DNA from: Streptomyces tirandamycinicus
Lineage (GTDB): Bacteria > Actinomycetota > Actinomycetes > Streptomycetales > Streptomycetaceae
Assembly (NCBI RefSeq): GCF_003097515.1
Contig: NZ_CP029188.1
Location: 4,723,001 to 4,787,000, forward strand
Direction: 5' to 3'
DNA: 64,000 nucleotides
Of the stretch, positions 17,863 through 27,407 are shown in pieces. A program made the translations under genes and the position numbers. The notes beneath the pieces were generated by a model. It did no database searches. It worked only from the letters and a program-made list of their open reading frames with translations, and was not told where the DNA came from. Every line of letters starts with the position of its first letter. The first letter of the stretch is position 1.

Positions 17863-19316
17863 TGACCACCACTGTTGAGCCGACCGTTCCGGCCGGCGTG
17901 GCCACCGGCCGCGTCGCGCGGGTCATCGGCCCGGTCGTCGACGTGGAGTTCCCCGTCGACGCGATGCCGGAGATCTACAACGCGCTGAACGTCGAGGTGC
18001 CGGACCCGGCGAACCCGGGCACCAGCAAGACCCTCACGCTCGAGGTCGCACAGCACCTCGGCGAGGGTGTCGTGCGCACCATCTCGATGCAGCCCACCGA
18101 CGGTCTGGTCCGCCAGGCCCCGGTGTCCGACACGGGCAAGGGCATCACCGTCCCGGTCGGCGACTTCACCAAGGGCAAGGTGTTCAATACCCTCGGTGAG
18201 GTGCTGAACGAGCCGGAGGCGAACGGCCAGGAGTCCGAGCGCTGGGAGATCCACCGCAAGGCCCCGAAGTTCGAGGACCTCGAGTCGAAGACCGAGATGT
18301 TCGAGACCGGCCTGAAGGTCGTCGACCTTCTCACCCCGTACGTCAAGGGTGGAAAGATCGGTCTGTTCGGTGGTGCCGGTGTCGGCAAGACCGTCCTCAT
18401 CCAGGAAATGATCATGCGTGTGGCGAAGCTGCACGAGGGCGTTTCCGTGTTCGCCGGCGTCGGTGAGCGCACCCGTGAGGGCAACGACCTCATCGCCGAG
18501 ATGGAGGAGTCCGGCGTTCTGGACAAGACCGCGCTGGTCTTCGGCCAGATGGACGAGCCCCCGGGCACCCGTCTGCGGGTCGCCCTGGCCGGTCTGACCA
18601 TGGCGGAGTACTTCCGCGATGTGCAGAAGCAGGACGTGCTGTTCTTCATCGACAACATCTTCCGCTTCACCCAGGCCGGTTCCGAGGTGTCCACCCTGCT
18701 CGGCCGCATGCCGTCCGCGGTGGGCTACCAGCCGAACCTGGCGGACGAGATGGGCCTCCTGCAGGAGCGCATCACCTCGACCCGTGGTCACTCGATCACC
18801 TCGATGCAGGCGATCTACGTCCCCGCGGACGACCTGACCGACCCGGCGCCGGCGACCACCTTCGCCCACCTCGACGCGACGACGGTTCTCTCCCGTCCGA
18901 TCTCCGAGAAGGGCATCTACCCCGCGGTGGACCCGCTGGACTCCACGTCCCGCATCCTGGACCCGCGCTACATCTCGCAGGACCACTACACGACCGCCAT
19001 GCGCGTCAAGGGGATCCTGCAGAAGTACAAGGACCTCCAGGACATCATCGCGATCCTCGGCATCGACGAGCTCGGCGAGGAGGACAAGCTGGTCGTCCAC
19101 CGTGCCCGCCGTGTCGAGCGCTTCCTGTCCCAGAACACCCACGCGGCGAAGCAGTTCACCGGTGTGGACGGTTCGGACGTTCCGCTGGACGAGTCGATCG
19201 CCGCGTTCAACGCGATCTGCGACGGCGACTTCGACCACTTCCCGGAGCAGGCCTTCTTCATGTGCGGTGGTCTCGAGGACCTCAAGAAGAACGCCAAGGA
19301 GCTCGGCGTCTCCTGA
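17862..19316 (+). CDS. atpD: F1Fo ATP synthase subunit beta
   Basis: A 484-residue catalytic F1 subunit. The P-loop GGAGVGKT is at residues 170-177, and the catalytic GERTREGNDL segment and the IDNIFRFTQAGSEVS Walker B region follow. It is coupled to atpG. The gap to atpC is unusually long (186 bases) and filled with hairpins. Confidence 0.97.
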   Translation: MTTTVEPTVPAGVATGRVARVIGPVVDVEFPVDAMPEIYNALNVEVPDPANPGTSKTLTLEVAQHLGEGVVRTISMQPTDGLVRQAPVSDTGKGITVPVGDFTKGKVFNTLGEVLNEPEANGQESERWEIHRKAPKFEDLESKTEMFETGLKVVDLLTPYVKGGKIGLFGGAGVGKTVLIQEMIMRVAKLHEGVSVFAGVGERTREGNDLIAEMEESGVLDKTALVFGQMDEPPGTRLRVALAGLTMAEYFRDVQKQDVLFFIDNIFRFTQAGSEVSTLLGRMPSAVGYQPNLADEMGLLQERITSTRGHSITSMQAIYVPADDLTDPAPATTFAHLDATTVLSRPISEKGIYPAVDPLDSTSRILDPRYISQDHYTTAMRVKGILQKYKDLQDIIAILGIDELGEEDKLVVHRARRVERFLSQNTHAAKQFTGVDGSDVPLDESIAAFNAICDGDFDHFPEQAFFMCGGLEDLKKNAKELGVS

Positions 19317-19333
19317 GTCACGCGACTCACGAC

Positions 19334-19359
19334 GGGGGGCGGGTCTCGTCCCGCCCCCC
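19334..19359 (+). terminator. GC hairpin directly after atpD
   Basis: A perfect 10-bp stem, GGGGGGCGGG / CCCGCCCCCC, with a six-base loop, 17 bases after the atpD stop. It could act as a partial terminator or attenuator before atpC. Confidence 0.6.
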
Positions 19360-19416
19360 GCCCCACGCCCTCCCGGGGTCCTGAACCAGCCGCCCGCGCG
19401 GCGGGCCCCGGACGGC

Positions 19417-19482
19417 CCCGGGCGTTTCGGCGCCCGGGCCCCTATTAGACTTATGACCCAACACCCGGCATGACCGCCGGGT
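19417..19482 (+). promoter_or_regulatory. Two further hairpins and an AT-rich patch upstream of atpC
   Basis: CCCGGGCG-TTTCGG-CGCCCGGG (19417-19438) is followed by TATTAGACTTAT (19443-19454), which contains a possible TAGACT -10 element. ACCCGGC-ATGACC-GCCGGGT (19463-19482) ends eight bases before the ribosome binding site of atpC. Confidence 0.45.
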
Positions 19483-19502
19483 GGTGACCCGAGGAGCCAC
19501 TC

Positions 19503-19874
19503 TTGGCTGCTGAGCTGCACGTCGAGCTGGTCGCCGCCGACCGCCAGGTCTGGTCCGGCGAGGCCAACCTGGTCGTCGCGCGCACCACGTCCGGCGACAT
19601 CGGCGTCATGCCCGGTCACCAGCCGCTGCTCGGTGTGCTGGAATCGGGCCCGGTGACCATCCGTACGAGCGAGGCAACGGTCGTCGCCGCTGTGCACGGC
19701 GGTTTCATCTCGTTCGCCGACAACAAGCTGTCGCTGCTGGCGGAGATCGCCGAGCTGGCGGACGAGATCGACGCCCAGCGCGCCGAGCGTGCGCTGGAGC
19801 GCGCGAAGGCCGAGGACGACGCCGCCGCCGGGCGGCGCGCCGAGGTTCGGCTGCGCGCGGTGGCGGTGCGCTGA
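19503..19874 (+). CDS. atpC: F1Fo ATP synthase subunit epsilon
   Basis: A 123-residue protein with the N-terminal beta-sandwich (AAELHVELVAADRQVW, GDIGVMPGHQPLLGVL) and a shortened C-terminal helical region (QRAERALERAKAEDDAAAGRR). It starts at TTG with GAGGAG six bases upstream. Epsilon links gamma to the c-ring and can inhibit ATP hydrolysis. It is the last gene of the operon and is set apart from atpD by several hairpins. Confidence 0.95.
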   Translation: MAAELHVELVAADRQVWSGEANLVVARTTSGDIGVMPGHQPLLGVLESGPVTIRTSEATVVAAVHGGFISFADNKLSLLAEIAELADEIDAQRAERALERAKAEDDAAAGRRAEVRLRAVAVR

Positions 19875-19898
19875 GCGCACTCCCGCCGATGAACCACT

Positions 19899-19946
19899 CT
19901 CAGCCGCGGCCCGGACTGGACTTCTCCAGACCAGGTCGCGGCTGAG
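19899..19946 (+). terminator. Terminator of the atp operon
   Basis: A long imperfect stem: the outer arms CTCAGCCGCG / CGCGGCTGAG pair fully, and an inner CTGGA-CTTC-TCCAG stem caps it. It begins 25 bases after the atpC stop. Confidence 0.8.
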
Positions 19947-20014
19947 GCAATGCAGGTGCAGACGCAGATACAGGTCGTATTCCGCTACGGGACGAAGCGA
20001 GGAGGTCGGTGGAG

Positions 20015-20461
20015 ATGTTCCTCGCTCTGCTTGTGAGCGGACTGGTCGTCGCACTGGTGGTGATCGGGCTCTTCGTCTTCGGCCTGCGCCGCAGACTGAT
20101 CCAGCGCTCGGGGGGCACCTTCGACTGCAGCCTGCGCTGGAACGTGCCGGACGAGGACGACCACTCCGGCAAGGGCTGGGTGTACGGCGTGGCCCGCTAC
20201 AACGGCGACCGGGTCGAGTGGTTCCGGGTCTTCTCCTACGCTCTCCGGCCGCGCCGCGCCCTGGAACGTTCGGCCATCGAGGTGGTCTCCCGGCGCCTGC
20301 CCGAGGGCGAGGAGGAGCTGGCGCTGCTGTCGGACGCGGTCGTCCTCGGCTGCCTGCACCACGGCACCCGCCTCGAACTGGCGATGAGCGAGGACGCCCT
20401 GACCGGCTTCCTCGCCTGGCTCGAGGCAGCACCTCCCGGCCAACGAGTCAATGTGGCCTGA
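20015..20461 (+). CDS. DUF2550 family single-pass membrane protein
   Basis: A 148-residue protein with one N-terminal membrane helix (FLALLVSGLVVALVVIGLFVF) and a cytoplasmic domain of family DUF2550, seen next to the atp operon in many actinobacteria. The ATG at 20015 is preferred over the GTG at 20009 because GGAGG is nine bases from the former and only three from the latter. Conserved blocks include RSGGTFDCSLRWNV and GVARYNGDRVEWFRVFSYALRPRR. Its role is unknown. Its last codons are copied into a 65-bp tandem repeat that follows. Confidence 0.85.
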   Translation: MFLALLVSGLVVALVVIGLFVFGLRRRLIQRSGGTFDCSLRWNVPDEDDHSGKGWVYGVARYNGDRVEWFRVFSYALRPRRALERSAIEVVSRRLPEGEEELALLSDAVVLGCLHHGTRLELAMSEDALTGFLAWLEAAPPGQRVNVA

Positions 20462-20592
20462 GTAGGGGGCCTCGGTGGTTGGGGGTGCCCCCGGACGGAG
20501 TCTGGGGGAGGGTCAATGTGGCCTGAGTAGGGGGCCTCGGTGGTTGGGGGTGCCCCCGGACGGAGTCTGGGGGAGGGGCAATGTGGCCTGAG
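20448..20592 (+). repeat. 65-bp tandem repeat starting inside the end of the DUF2550 gene
   Basis: Two identical 65-bp units (20448-20512 and 20513-20577) and 15 bases of a third. Each begins with the last codons and stop of the preceding gene (TCAATGTGGCCTGA) and contains TTGGGGGTGCCCCC and GGAGTCTGGGGGAGG. The latter part resembles a short intergenic repeat I recall as common in Streptomyces genomes. Confidence 0.9.
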
Positions 20593-20766
20593 CCTGAGGC
20601 CGCCGGCTGTCGACGTCGCGATGTCCGACCCGCGCGGGGCTGAGTGCCGGATCCGAGCATGGGGGCCTACGGAATCCGGGTGATGCTCGGCTCGTCGCCC
20701 CCCGCTTGGGCGACTGCCGGCCGGTTCGCGGCACTTTCCCGACCTTTGCGCGCATAGGCTCCCGCC

Positions 20767-21537
20767 ATGAGCGCAGCGGACGGGCGTGCCGGGGAGGGCA
20801 CGGACGACGGGGGAGCGGACCGGGAGAGTGACGGGGCGGGGGGCCCCGGCGGCGACGAGCCGGCGGAAAGGGGCCGCGGGAGGGACCGGATCGAGCTCCT
20901 TCTGACGATCATCCTCGCGCTGGCCGCGGTCGGCACCGCGTGGGCCGGGTTCCAGAGCGCCAAGTGGAGCGGTGTGCAGGCGAACTCCTACGCGCAGGCG
21001 TCCGCGGCGCGCACCGAGTCCTCACGGAGTTCGGCCGAGGCGGGCCAGTTGGTGACCATCGACGTGATCACCTTCACCCAGTGGCTCACCGCGCTCAACG
21101 ACGAGATCGTCGCCGATCCGTCGAAGCGGCCGCAGGGCATGTACACACCGGACCCCGGCAGCGTCTCCGGCTTCCTCTTCAACCGGTTCCGCGACGAGTT
21201 CGAGCCGGCCGTGTCCGCCTGGCTCATGAGGCGTCCGCTGACCGACCCGAAGGCGCCGTCGACGCCGTTCGACATGCCGGAGTACCGAGTCGCCGCCGAG
21301 GAGAAGGCCGAGCGCCTGGTGCGGGAGGCCGATCGGAAGTCGGCGACGGCGCGTCAGGCGAACCAGCGGTCGGACAACTACGTGCTGACCGCCGTGCTGT
21401 TCGCCCTCGTCCTGTTCTTCGCGGCGGTGGCCGGCCGGGCCCGGCCGGGGCGCGCGCAGTGGGTGCTGCTCGGGCTCACGGTGGCGGCCCTGCTGGCGGC
21501 CGTGAGCCTGCTGCTGTCGTATCCGGTGACGGTCTAG
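20767..21537 (+). CDS. Membrane protein with one N-terminal and two C-terminal helices (DUF4337-like)
   Basis: A 256-residue protein. An acidic, Gly-rich N-terminus is followed by a helix at about 42-60 (LLLTIILALAAVGTAWAGF), a central charged domain of about 140 residues with GFQSAKWSGVQANSYAQASA, and two closely spaced helices near the end. This arrangement resembles DUF4337 proteins, but I am not certain of the family. It has no close operon partner. Function unknown. Confidence 0.75.
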   Translation: MSAADGRAGEGTDDGGADRESDGAGGPGGDEPAERGRGRDRIELLLTIILALAAVGTAWAGFQSAKWSGVQANSYAQASAARTESSRSSAEAGQLVTIDVITFTQWLTALNDEIVADPSKRPQGMYTPDPGSVSGFLFNRFRDEFEPAVSAWLMRRPLTDPKAPSTPFDMPEYRVAAEEKAERLVREADRKSATARQANQRSDNYVLTAVLFALVLFFAAVAGRARPGRAQWVLLGLTVAALLAAVSLLLSYPVTV

Positions 21538-21698
21538 CCCCGGGGGGTGTGTCGCGGGGTGGGGAGCGGTCCGCTCCCCGGGACGTAAGGGAAGCGAGGC
21601 GGTACAGCAAGCGAGGCAGCACGGGAGACGGGGCGCGGTACGCGAAACGGGGGTGGTGCGGTGCACCACCCCCGTTCGTGCGTCGCCGGGCGTCGCGG

Positions 21699-23552
<1,854 letters not shown>

Positions 23553-23637
23553 GGGGTGCTCCTCGAGTTCGCGGACGGACGGGTTGGGGGCGGTCCGTAC
23601 AGAACACTCCGCGGGGCTCACCGCGGTGTGTGCGGCG

Positions 23638-23666
23638 AGCGTAGGAAGGTCTGGACCAATCGTCAA
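23638..23666 (-). promoter_or_regulatory. Chitinase promoter (-35 and -10)
   Basis: On the minus strand, TTGACG (23666-23661), a 17-base spacer and TACGCT (23643-23638) form a near-consensus vegetative promoter about 90 bases before the chitinase start codon. Confidence 0.8.
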
Positions 23667-23679
23667 GAGGTCCAGACCA
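23647..23679 (-). promoter_or_regulatory. Paired 12-bp chitinase operators
   Basis: Read along the gene, TGGTCTGGACCT (23679-23668) lies just upstream of the -35 and TGGTCCAGACCT (23658-23647) lies within the spacer; they are 21 bases apart, two helical turns. Such repeats control chi63 and related genes and overlap the DasR-type site consensus. Expected effect: repression without chitin-derived GlcNAc. Confidence 0.8.
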
Positions 23680-23706
23680 GCGGCGGGGGTGCGGGTCTTC
23701 GGGTGC

Positions 23707-24345
23707 TCAGACTCCCAACTCCTTTGCCAGCACGCCCGCTTGCACCCGGCTGCGCAGCTCGAGCTTGCCCAGGAGCCTGCTCACATGGGTCTTCACCGTG
23801 GCCTCGGCCATCCGGAGCCGGACGGCGATCTCGGCGTTCGACAGGCCCTCGCCCAGACAGGACAGCACCTCGCGCTCACGCCGCGTCAGCACGTCGAGCA
23901 CGGCCGCGTCCCGCGACGGCACGGGCGTGGGAGCGGCGAACTCCGCGAGCAGCCGCCGGGTCACGGCCGGCGCGATCAGGCCCTCACCGCGGGCGACCGT
24001 GCGCACCGCCTCGACCAGGTCCCGCGCCTCGGTGTTCTTCAGCAGGAAGCCGGCGGCCCCCGCGCGCAGCGCGCCGAACACATACGCGTCGAGATCGAAC
24101 GTCGTCAGCACCAGGACGTCCGCAAGGCCCTCCCCGACGACCTGACGGGTCGCCGAGACGCCGTCCAGGCGCGGCATCTGCACGTCCATCAGTACGAGAT
24201 CGGGCCGCAGCGCCCGGGCCAGCCGCACCGCCTCCTCGCCGTCCCCCGCCTCGCCCACCACCTCGATGTCGGGGGCGCTGCCCAGAATCAGGACCAGACC
24301 GGCCCTGACGGACTTCTGGTCCTCCGCGACCACCACCCGGATCAT
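23707..24345 (-). CDS. NarL/LuxR-family response regulator
   Basis: A 212-residue regulator with an N-terminal receiver domain (phospho-acceptor Asp54 in LVLMDVQMP, acidic pair ED at 8-9, Lys in FLLKN) and a C-terminal LuxR-type helix-turn-helix (LTRREREVLSCLGEGLSN ... ATVKTHVSRLL). Its ATG overlaps the stop of the kinase gene by four bases (ATGA), so the two are coupled. Although it lies next to the chitinase gene, it is in the same orientation downstream of the kinase, and nothing shows that it controls chitinase. Confidence 0.93.
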   Translation of the reverse strand: MIRVVVAEDQKSVRAGLVLILGSAPDIEVVGEAGDGEEAVRLARALRPDLVLMDVQMPRLDGVSATRQVVGEGLADVLVLTTFDLDAYVFGALRAGAAGFLLKNTEARDLVEAVRTVARGEGLIAPAVTRRLLAEFAAPTPVPSRDAAVLDVLTRREREVLSCLGEGLSNAEIAVRLRMAEATVKTHVSRLLGKLELRSRVQAGVLAKELGV

Positions 24346-25550
24346 GCTGCGGGCTCCTTGTCGTCCACCATGGGCAGCACCGCCCGCACCCGCCAGATCC
24401 TCGCCGGGCCGCCGGCCGGGCCGGGCCCGGGGCCCGCCTCGAACTCGCCGCCCAGCAGCGCGATCCGCTCCCGCATCCCGACCAGGCCCGCGCCCGAGCC
24501 GGGTGCGCGCGGGCCCGGCCCTCCGCCGTAGGGGCTGGTCACGGTCACCGTCAGCGCCCGGCCCGCAGCACCGGTGAGCCGTACGGCGACCTCGCCCGCG
24601 TCGGCGTGCTTCAGTGCGTTCGTGAGCGACTCCTGGACGATCCGGTAGGCCGCGAGCGCCACCGGGGCCGGCGGTGCCGCGTCCGCGTCGATCGCGTCGT
24701 CCAGGGTGCAGCCCAGTCCGCTCGCGGCGCCGTTGGTGTTGGCCTGGGCCACGAGCGCGTCCAGTCCGGCCAGGGTGGGGGCGACGGCGGGCCCGGCGGT
24801 GTCGCCGCTGTCCCGCAGCAGCCCGATCAGCCGCCGCATCTCCGCCAGGCCCTCCACGCTGTTCTCCCGGATGACGGTGAGGGCCTGCCGGGTCGTCGCC
24901 GGCTCGTCCAGGGACAGCGCGGCGGTGGAGTGGATGGCGATGGCCGAGAGGTGGTTGGCGACCAGGTCGTGCAGTTCCCGGGCCATTCTGGCGCGCTCCG
25001 CGGTGATCGCCTCCCGGCGGTCCAGCTCGGCGAGCAGCGCGGTCTGCCCGGCGCGCAGCCGTGCCGCCTCCGCGGCCTCGCGGTGGTCGCGCACGAGTGC
25101 GCCCGTCGCGGCCGGGCCGACCGACACCAGTCCCACCACCAGGCCGAGGAGCAGCGCGGACGGCTCCTGGAACCAGGCGAGGGAGCAGAGCGTGGCCCCG
25201 ACGGTGATCAGCCCGGTGGCGTAGGGGATGCGCCGGGCCGAGGCCGGCGGGCCGTACACGACGGCCGCGTACACGAGGTCCGTGAACATCAGGACCGTCG
25301 CGATGCTCCCCGGCGTGAACTGGTCCGCCGTGATCGCGGCCGTGCCGGCGAGGAGTGCGGCGATCGGCAGGGTCCGCCGCAGCAGCTCCAGACCCGACAT
25401 GGCGAGCAGCGGGACCAGCACTGTCCACGGCCCGGACAGCGGACGGACGCCCTCGGTGGTGTGCAGCCCCAGCGACCACAGCAGCAGGCCGCCGGCGAGA
25501 CCGGTGACGGCGATGAGGACGTCGTCGCGATGGGGACGGGGAATGGTCAC
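24342..25550 (-). CDS. NarL-type sensor histidine kinase (HisKA_3)
   Basis: About 402 residues if translation begins at the GTG at 25550; an ATG at 25613 would add 21 residues but has no ribosome binding site. The N-terminal half has five or six membrane segments with short loops, so it probably senses within the membrane. The dimerisation helix holds the phospho-acceptor histidine in ARMARELHDLVANHLS, and the ATPase domain has RIVQESLTNALKHADA and GAGLVGMRERIALLGG. It would phosphorylate the coupled response regulator. The signal is unknown. Confidence 0.9.
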   Translation of the reverse strand: MTIPRPHRDDVLIAVTGLAGGLLLWSLGLHTTEGVRPLSGPWTVLVPLLAMSGLELLRRTLPIAALLAGTAAITADQFTPGSIATVLMFTDLVYAAVVYGPPASARRIPYATGLITVGATLCSLAWFQEPSALLLGLVVGLVSVGPAATGALVRDHREAAEAARLRAGQTALLAELDRREAITAERARMARELHDLVANHLSAIAIHSTAALSLDEPATTRQALTVIRENSVEGLAEMRRLIGLLRDSGDTAGPAVAPTLAGLDALVAQANTNGAASGLGCTLDDAIDADAAPPAPVALAAYRIVQESLTNALKHADAGEVAVRLTGAAGRALTVTVTSPYGGGPGPRAPGSGAGLVGMRERIALLGGEFEAGPGPGPAGGPARIWRVRAVLPMVDDKEPAA

Positions 25551-25702
25551 CGCCCCATGAAACACGCCCGGTGGGGCCGCCGGCCTCCCCGTCCGGGGTG
25601 AGCCGGGGTACATCGAAGGATGCAGTCGCGGCTCCTCACCGGCGACGACGCGGCGGGAGCCGGCGCGGCGGCAGGCTGGCTCCGGTACGAAGGGGGAACA
25701 AC

Positions 25703-26320
25703 GTGATCGTCACGCTGATCGTCGTCTGCGAGGTCGGCTTCTGGGTGCTGCTGGCCGCCGGCTTGGCCACCCGCTATCTGCTCCGGATGCCGAGGACCGG
25801 GCTGGCCCTGCTGCTCATGGAGCCGCTGCTGGAGCTCGTCCTGCTGGTGGTGACGGTGCTCGACCTCGCGAACGGGGCCGAGCCGAGCTGGCGGCACGGT
25901 CTCGCCGCGCTCTACATCGGTTACACCGCGGGCCACGGCCACCGGACCGTCAGGTGGCTCGACGGGCACGCCGCGCACCGCCTGGGCGGCGGCCCGCCGC
26001 CCGCGAAGCCCCCGCGCCACGGCGCCGCGCGCGCCCGCCACGAGGGCCGGGTGTGGCTGGGCACGGCGGTGGGCGCGGCCGTCGCCACCGGTCTGCTCCA
26101 GTCGGCCGTCTGGTACGTCGGCGACCCCGCCCGGACCGGCTCCCTGGAGGACTGGATGCACACTGCGTGGCGGATCGCGGCCGTCCACGGGGTGTTCGCA
26201 CTGAGCTACGCCCTCTTCCCGAAGCGTGCGCCTCGGGGGTCCGCGGAGGCGGGGTCCGGACCCGGGCCGGTCGGCGCCGGGCGCGAGCCGGTGCGCCCGA
26301 CGGGCCGGGGGCTTGGTTAG
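25703..26320 (+). CDS. Integral membrane protein, unknown function
   Basis: A 205-residue protein beginning at GTG with AAGGGGG seven bases upstream. Four to five hydrophobic helices occur (starting VIVTLIVVCEVGFWVLLAAG), separated by a His/Pro-rich loop around residues 90-120. It is divergent from the histidine kinase and could share its control region, but no function can be assigned. The C-terminal tail is disordered. Confidence 0.75.
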   Translation: MIVTLIVVCEVGFWVLLAAGLATRYLLRMPRTGLALLLMEPLLELVLLVVTVLDLANGAEPSWRHGLAALYIGYTAGHGHRTVRWLDGHAAHRLGGGPPPAKPPRHGAARARHEGRVWLGTAVGAAVATGLLQSAVWYVGDPARTGSLEDWMHTAWRIAAVHGVFALSYALFPKRAPRGSAEAGSGPGPVGAGREPVRPTGRGLG

Positions 26321-26490
26321 GGGCGGCGGCAGCGCCAGGGGGCGGGCGGCGGCTGCCGAGTGCCGCCGGGCGAGCGCCGGCTAGCGGGCGCCGCCGTCCC
26401 CGACCGGCCGTGCACCCGCCGTCACCACCGCGGACGCACAGCGCCGAAAGGCCACCCGCCGGCCGCGTCCGCGGCCTCGCGGGGCGGCGC

Positions 26491-27063
26491 TCAGCGCTCT
26501 CCGCCCGGCACCCAGAGGACGTCCCCGACTTCCTTGTTCGCCGTCCTGGCGAGGATGAAGAGGAGGTCGGAGAGGCGGTTGAGGTAGGTCGCCGCCAGCG
26601 GGTTCATCGTCTCGCCGTGCACCTCGACGGCGGCCCACGTGGAGCGCTCGGCCCGGCGCACCACGGTGCACGCCTGGTGCAGCAGGGCGGCTCCCGGCGT
26701 GCCGCCCGGCAGGATGAACGAGCGGAGCTTCTCCAGGTCCGCCAGGAAGCGGTCGCAGTCCGCCTCCAGCTTGTCGATGTAGGCCTGTTCCACGCGCAGC
26801 GGCGGGTACTTCGGGTTCTCCACGACGGGCGTGCACAGGTCCGCGCCGACGTCGAACAGGTCGTTCTGGACCCGGACGAGGACCTTGACGACGTCCTGAG
26901 GCAGCCCGCCGAGCGCGATGGCCGCACCGATGGCCGCGTTGGCCTCGTTGGCGTCCGCGTACGCGGAGATGCGCACATCGGTCTTGCTCGTGCGGCTCAT
27001 GTCGCCGAGCGCCGTGGTGCCCTTGTCGCCGGTGCGCGTGTAGATGCGCGTCAGATTGACCAT
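26491..27063 (-). CDS. Cob(I)alamin adenosyltransferase, PduO type
   Basis: A 190-residue trimeric enzyme that transfers the adenosyl group of ATP to cob(I)alamin, forming coenzyme B12. Diagnostic segments are the N-terminal ATP loop TRTGDKGTTALGD, SAYADANEANAAIG, and the C-terminal LNRLSDLLFILAR. The ATG at 27063 gives MVNLTRIYTRTGD. Adenosylcobalamin is the cofactor of the isobutyryl-CoA mutase encoded 28 kb away in this window. Confidence 0.95.
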   Translation of the reverse strand: MVNLTRIYTRTGDKGTTALGDMSRTSKTDVRISAYADANEANAAIGAAIALGGLPQDVVKVLVRVQNDLFDVGADLCTPVVENPKYPPLRVEQAYIDKLEADCDRFLADLEKLRSFILPGGTPGAALLHQACTVVRRAERSTWAAVEVHGETMNPLAATYLNRLSDLLFILARTANKEVGDVLWVPGGER

Positions 27064-27076
27064 GTGGCCAGCCTAC

Positions 27077-27254
27077 GGGCTGTCCCGAATTCCCCAGTGG
27101 GCGCACGAAGGCGGCTGCGGCACCTCGCTGTGTCGCCGGACCGCCCGGATACGCCCGGTATCCCGAATACGCCCGGTATGAGGACGACCCTCCGCCTCGC
27201 GACGCACCCCGTCCGACGCCGCACACCGATCCGCCGGTGACTACGGGACAGCCC
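27077..27254. repeat. 178-bp element bounded by inverted repeats (possible MITE)
   Basis: GGGCTGTCCCG (27077-27087) and its exact complement CGGGACAGCCC (27244-27254) bound a non-coding stretch. Inside, ATACGCCCGGTAT occurs twice, 18 bases apart (27149-27161 and 27167-27179). I recall sequences of the type CTACGGGACAGCCC recurring in Streptomyces intergenic regions. No clear target-site duplication was seen. Confidence 0.5.
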
Positions 27255-27407
27255 TTGGGACGGCCCGGGTCCGGCGGCCCACCCGGTCCCCGGTGTGATG
27301 TCCGTCATTCGAGACGTGACGCGCATCTCTTCGCCGCCACACGGCGCCCCGCGGCCGCTAACCTCCGCAGGGATCCGGTAGGCAAACGTGCGTTAAGGGG
27401 TGCAGCA

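Noticed and set aside
17859..20432. An 857-codon minus-strand open frame opposite atpD and atpC
   Set aside because: High GC gives open shadow frames; atpD and atpC are certain on the plus strand.
23707..24345. The NarL-type pair as the ChiS/ChiR regulator of the adjacent chitinase
   Set aside because: Adjacency alone suggests it, but the genes are transcribed toward the chitinase from their own unit, and the chitinase operators fit DasR as well; there is no sequence proof.
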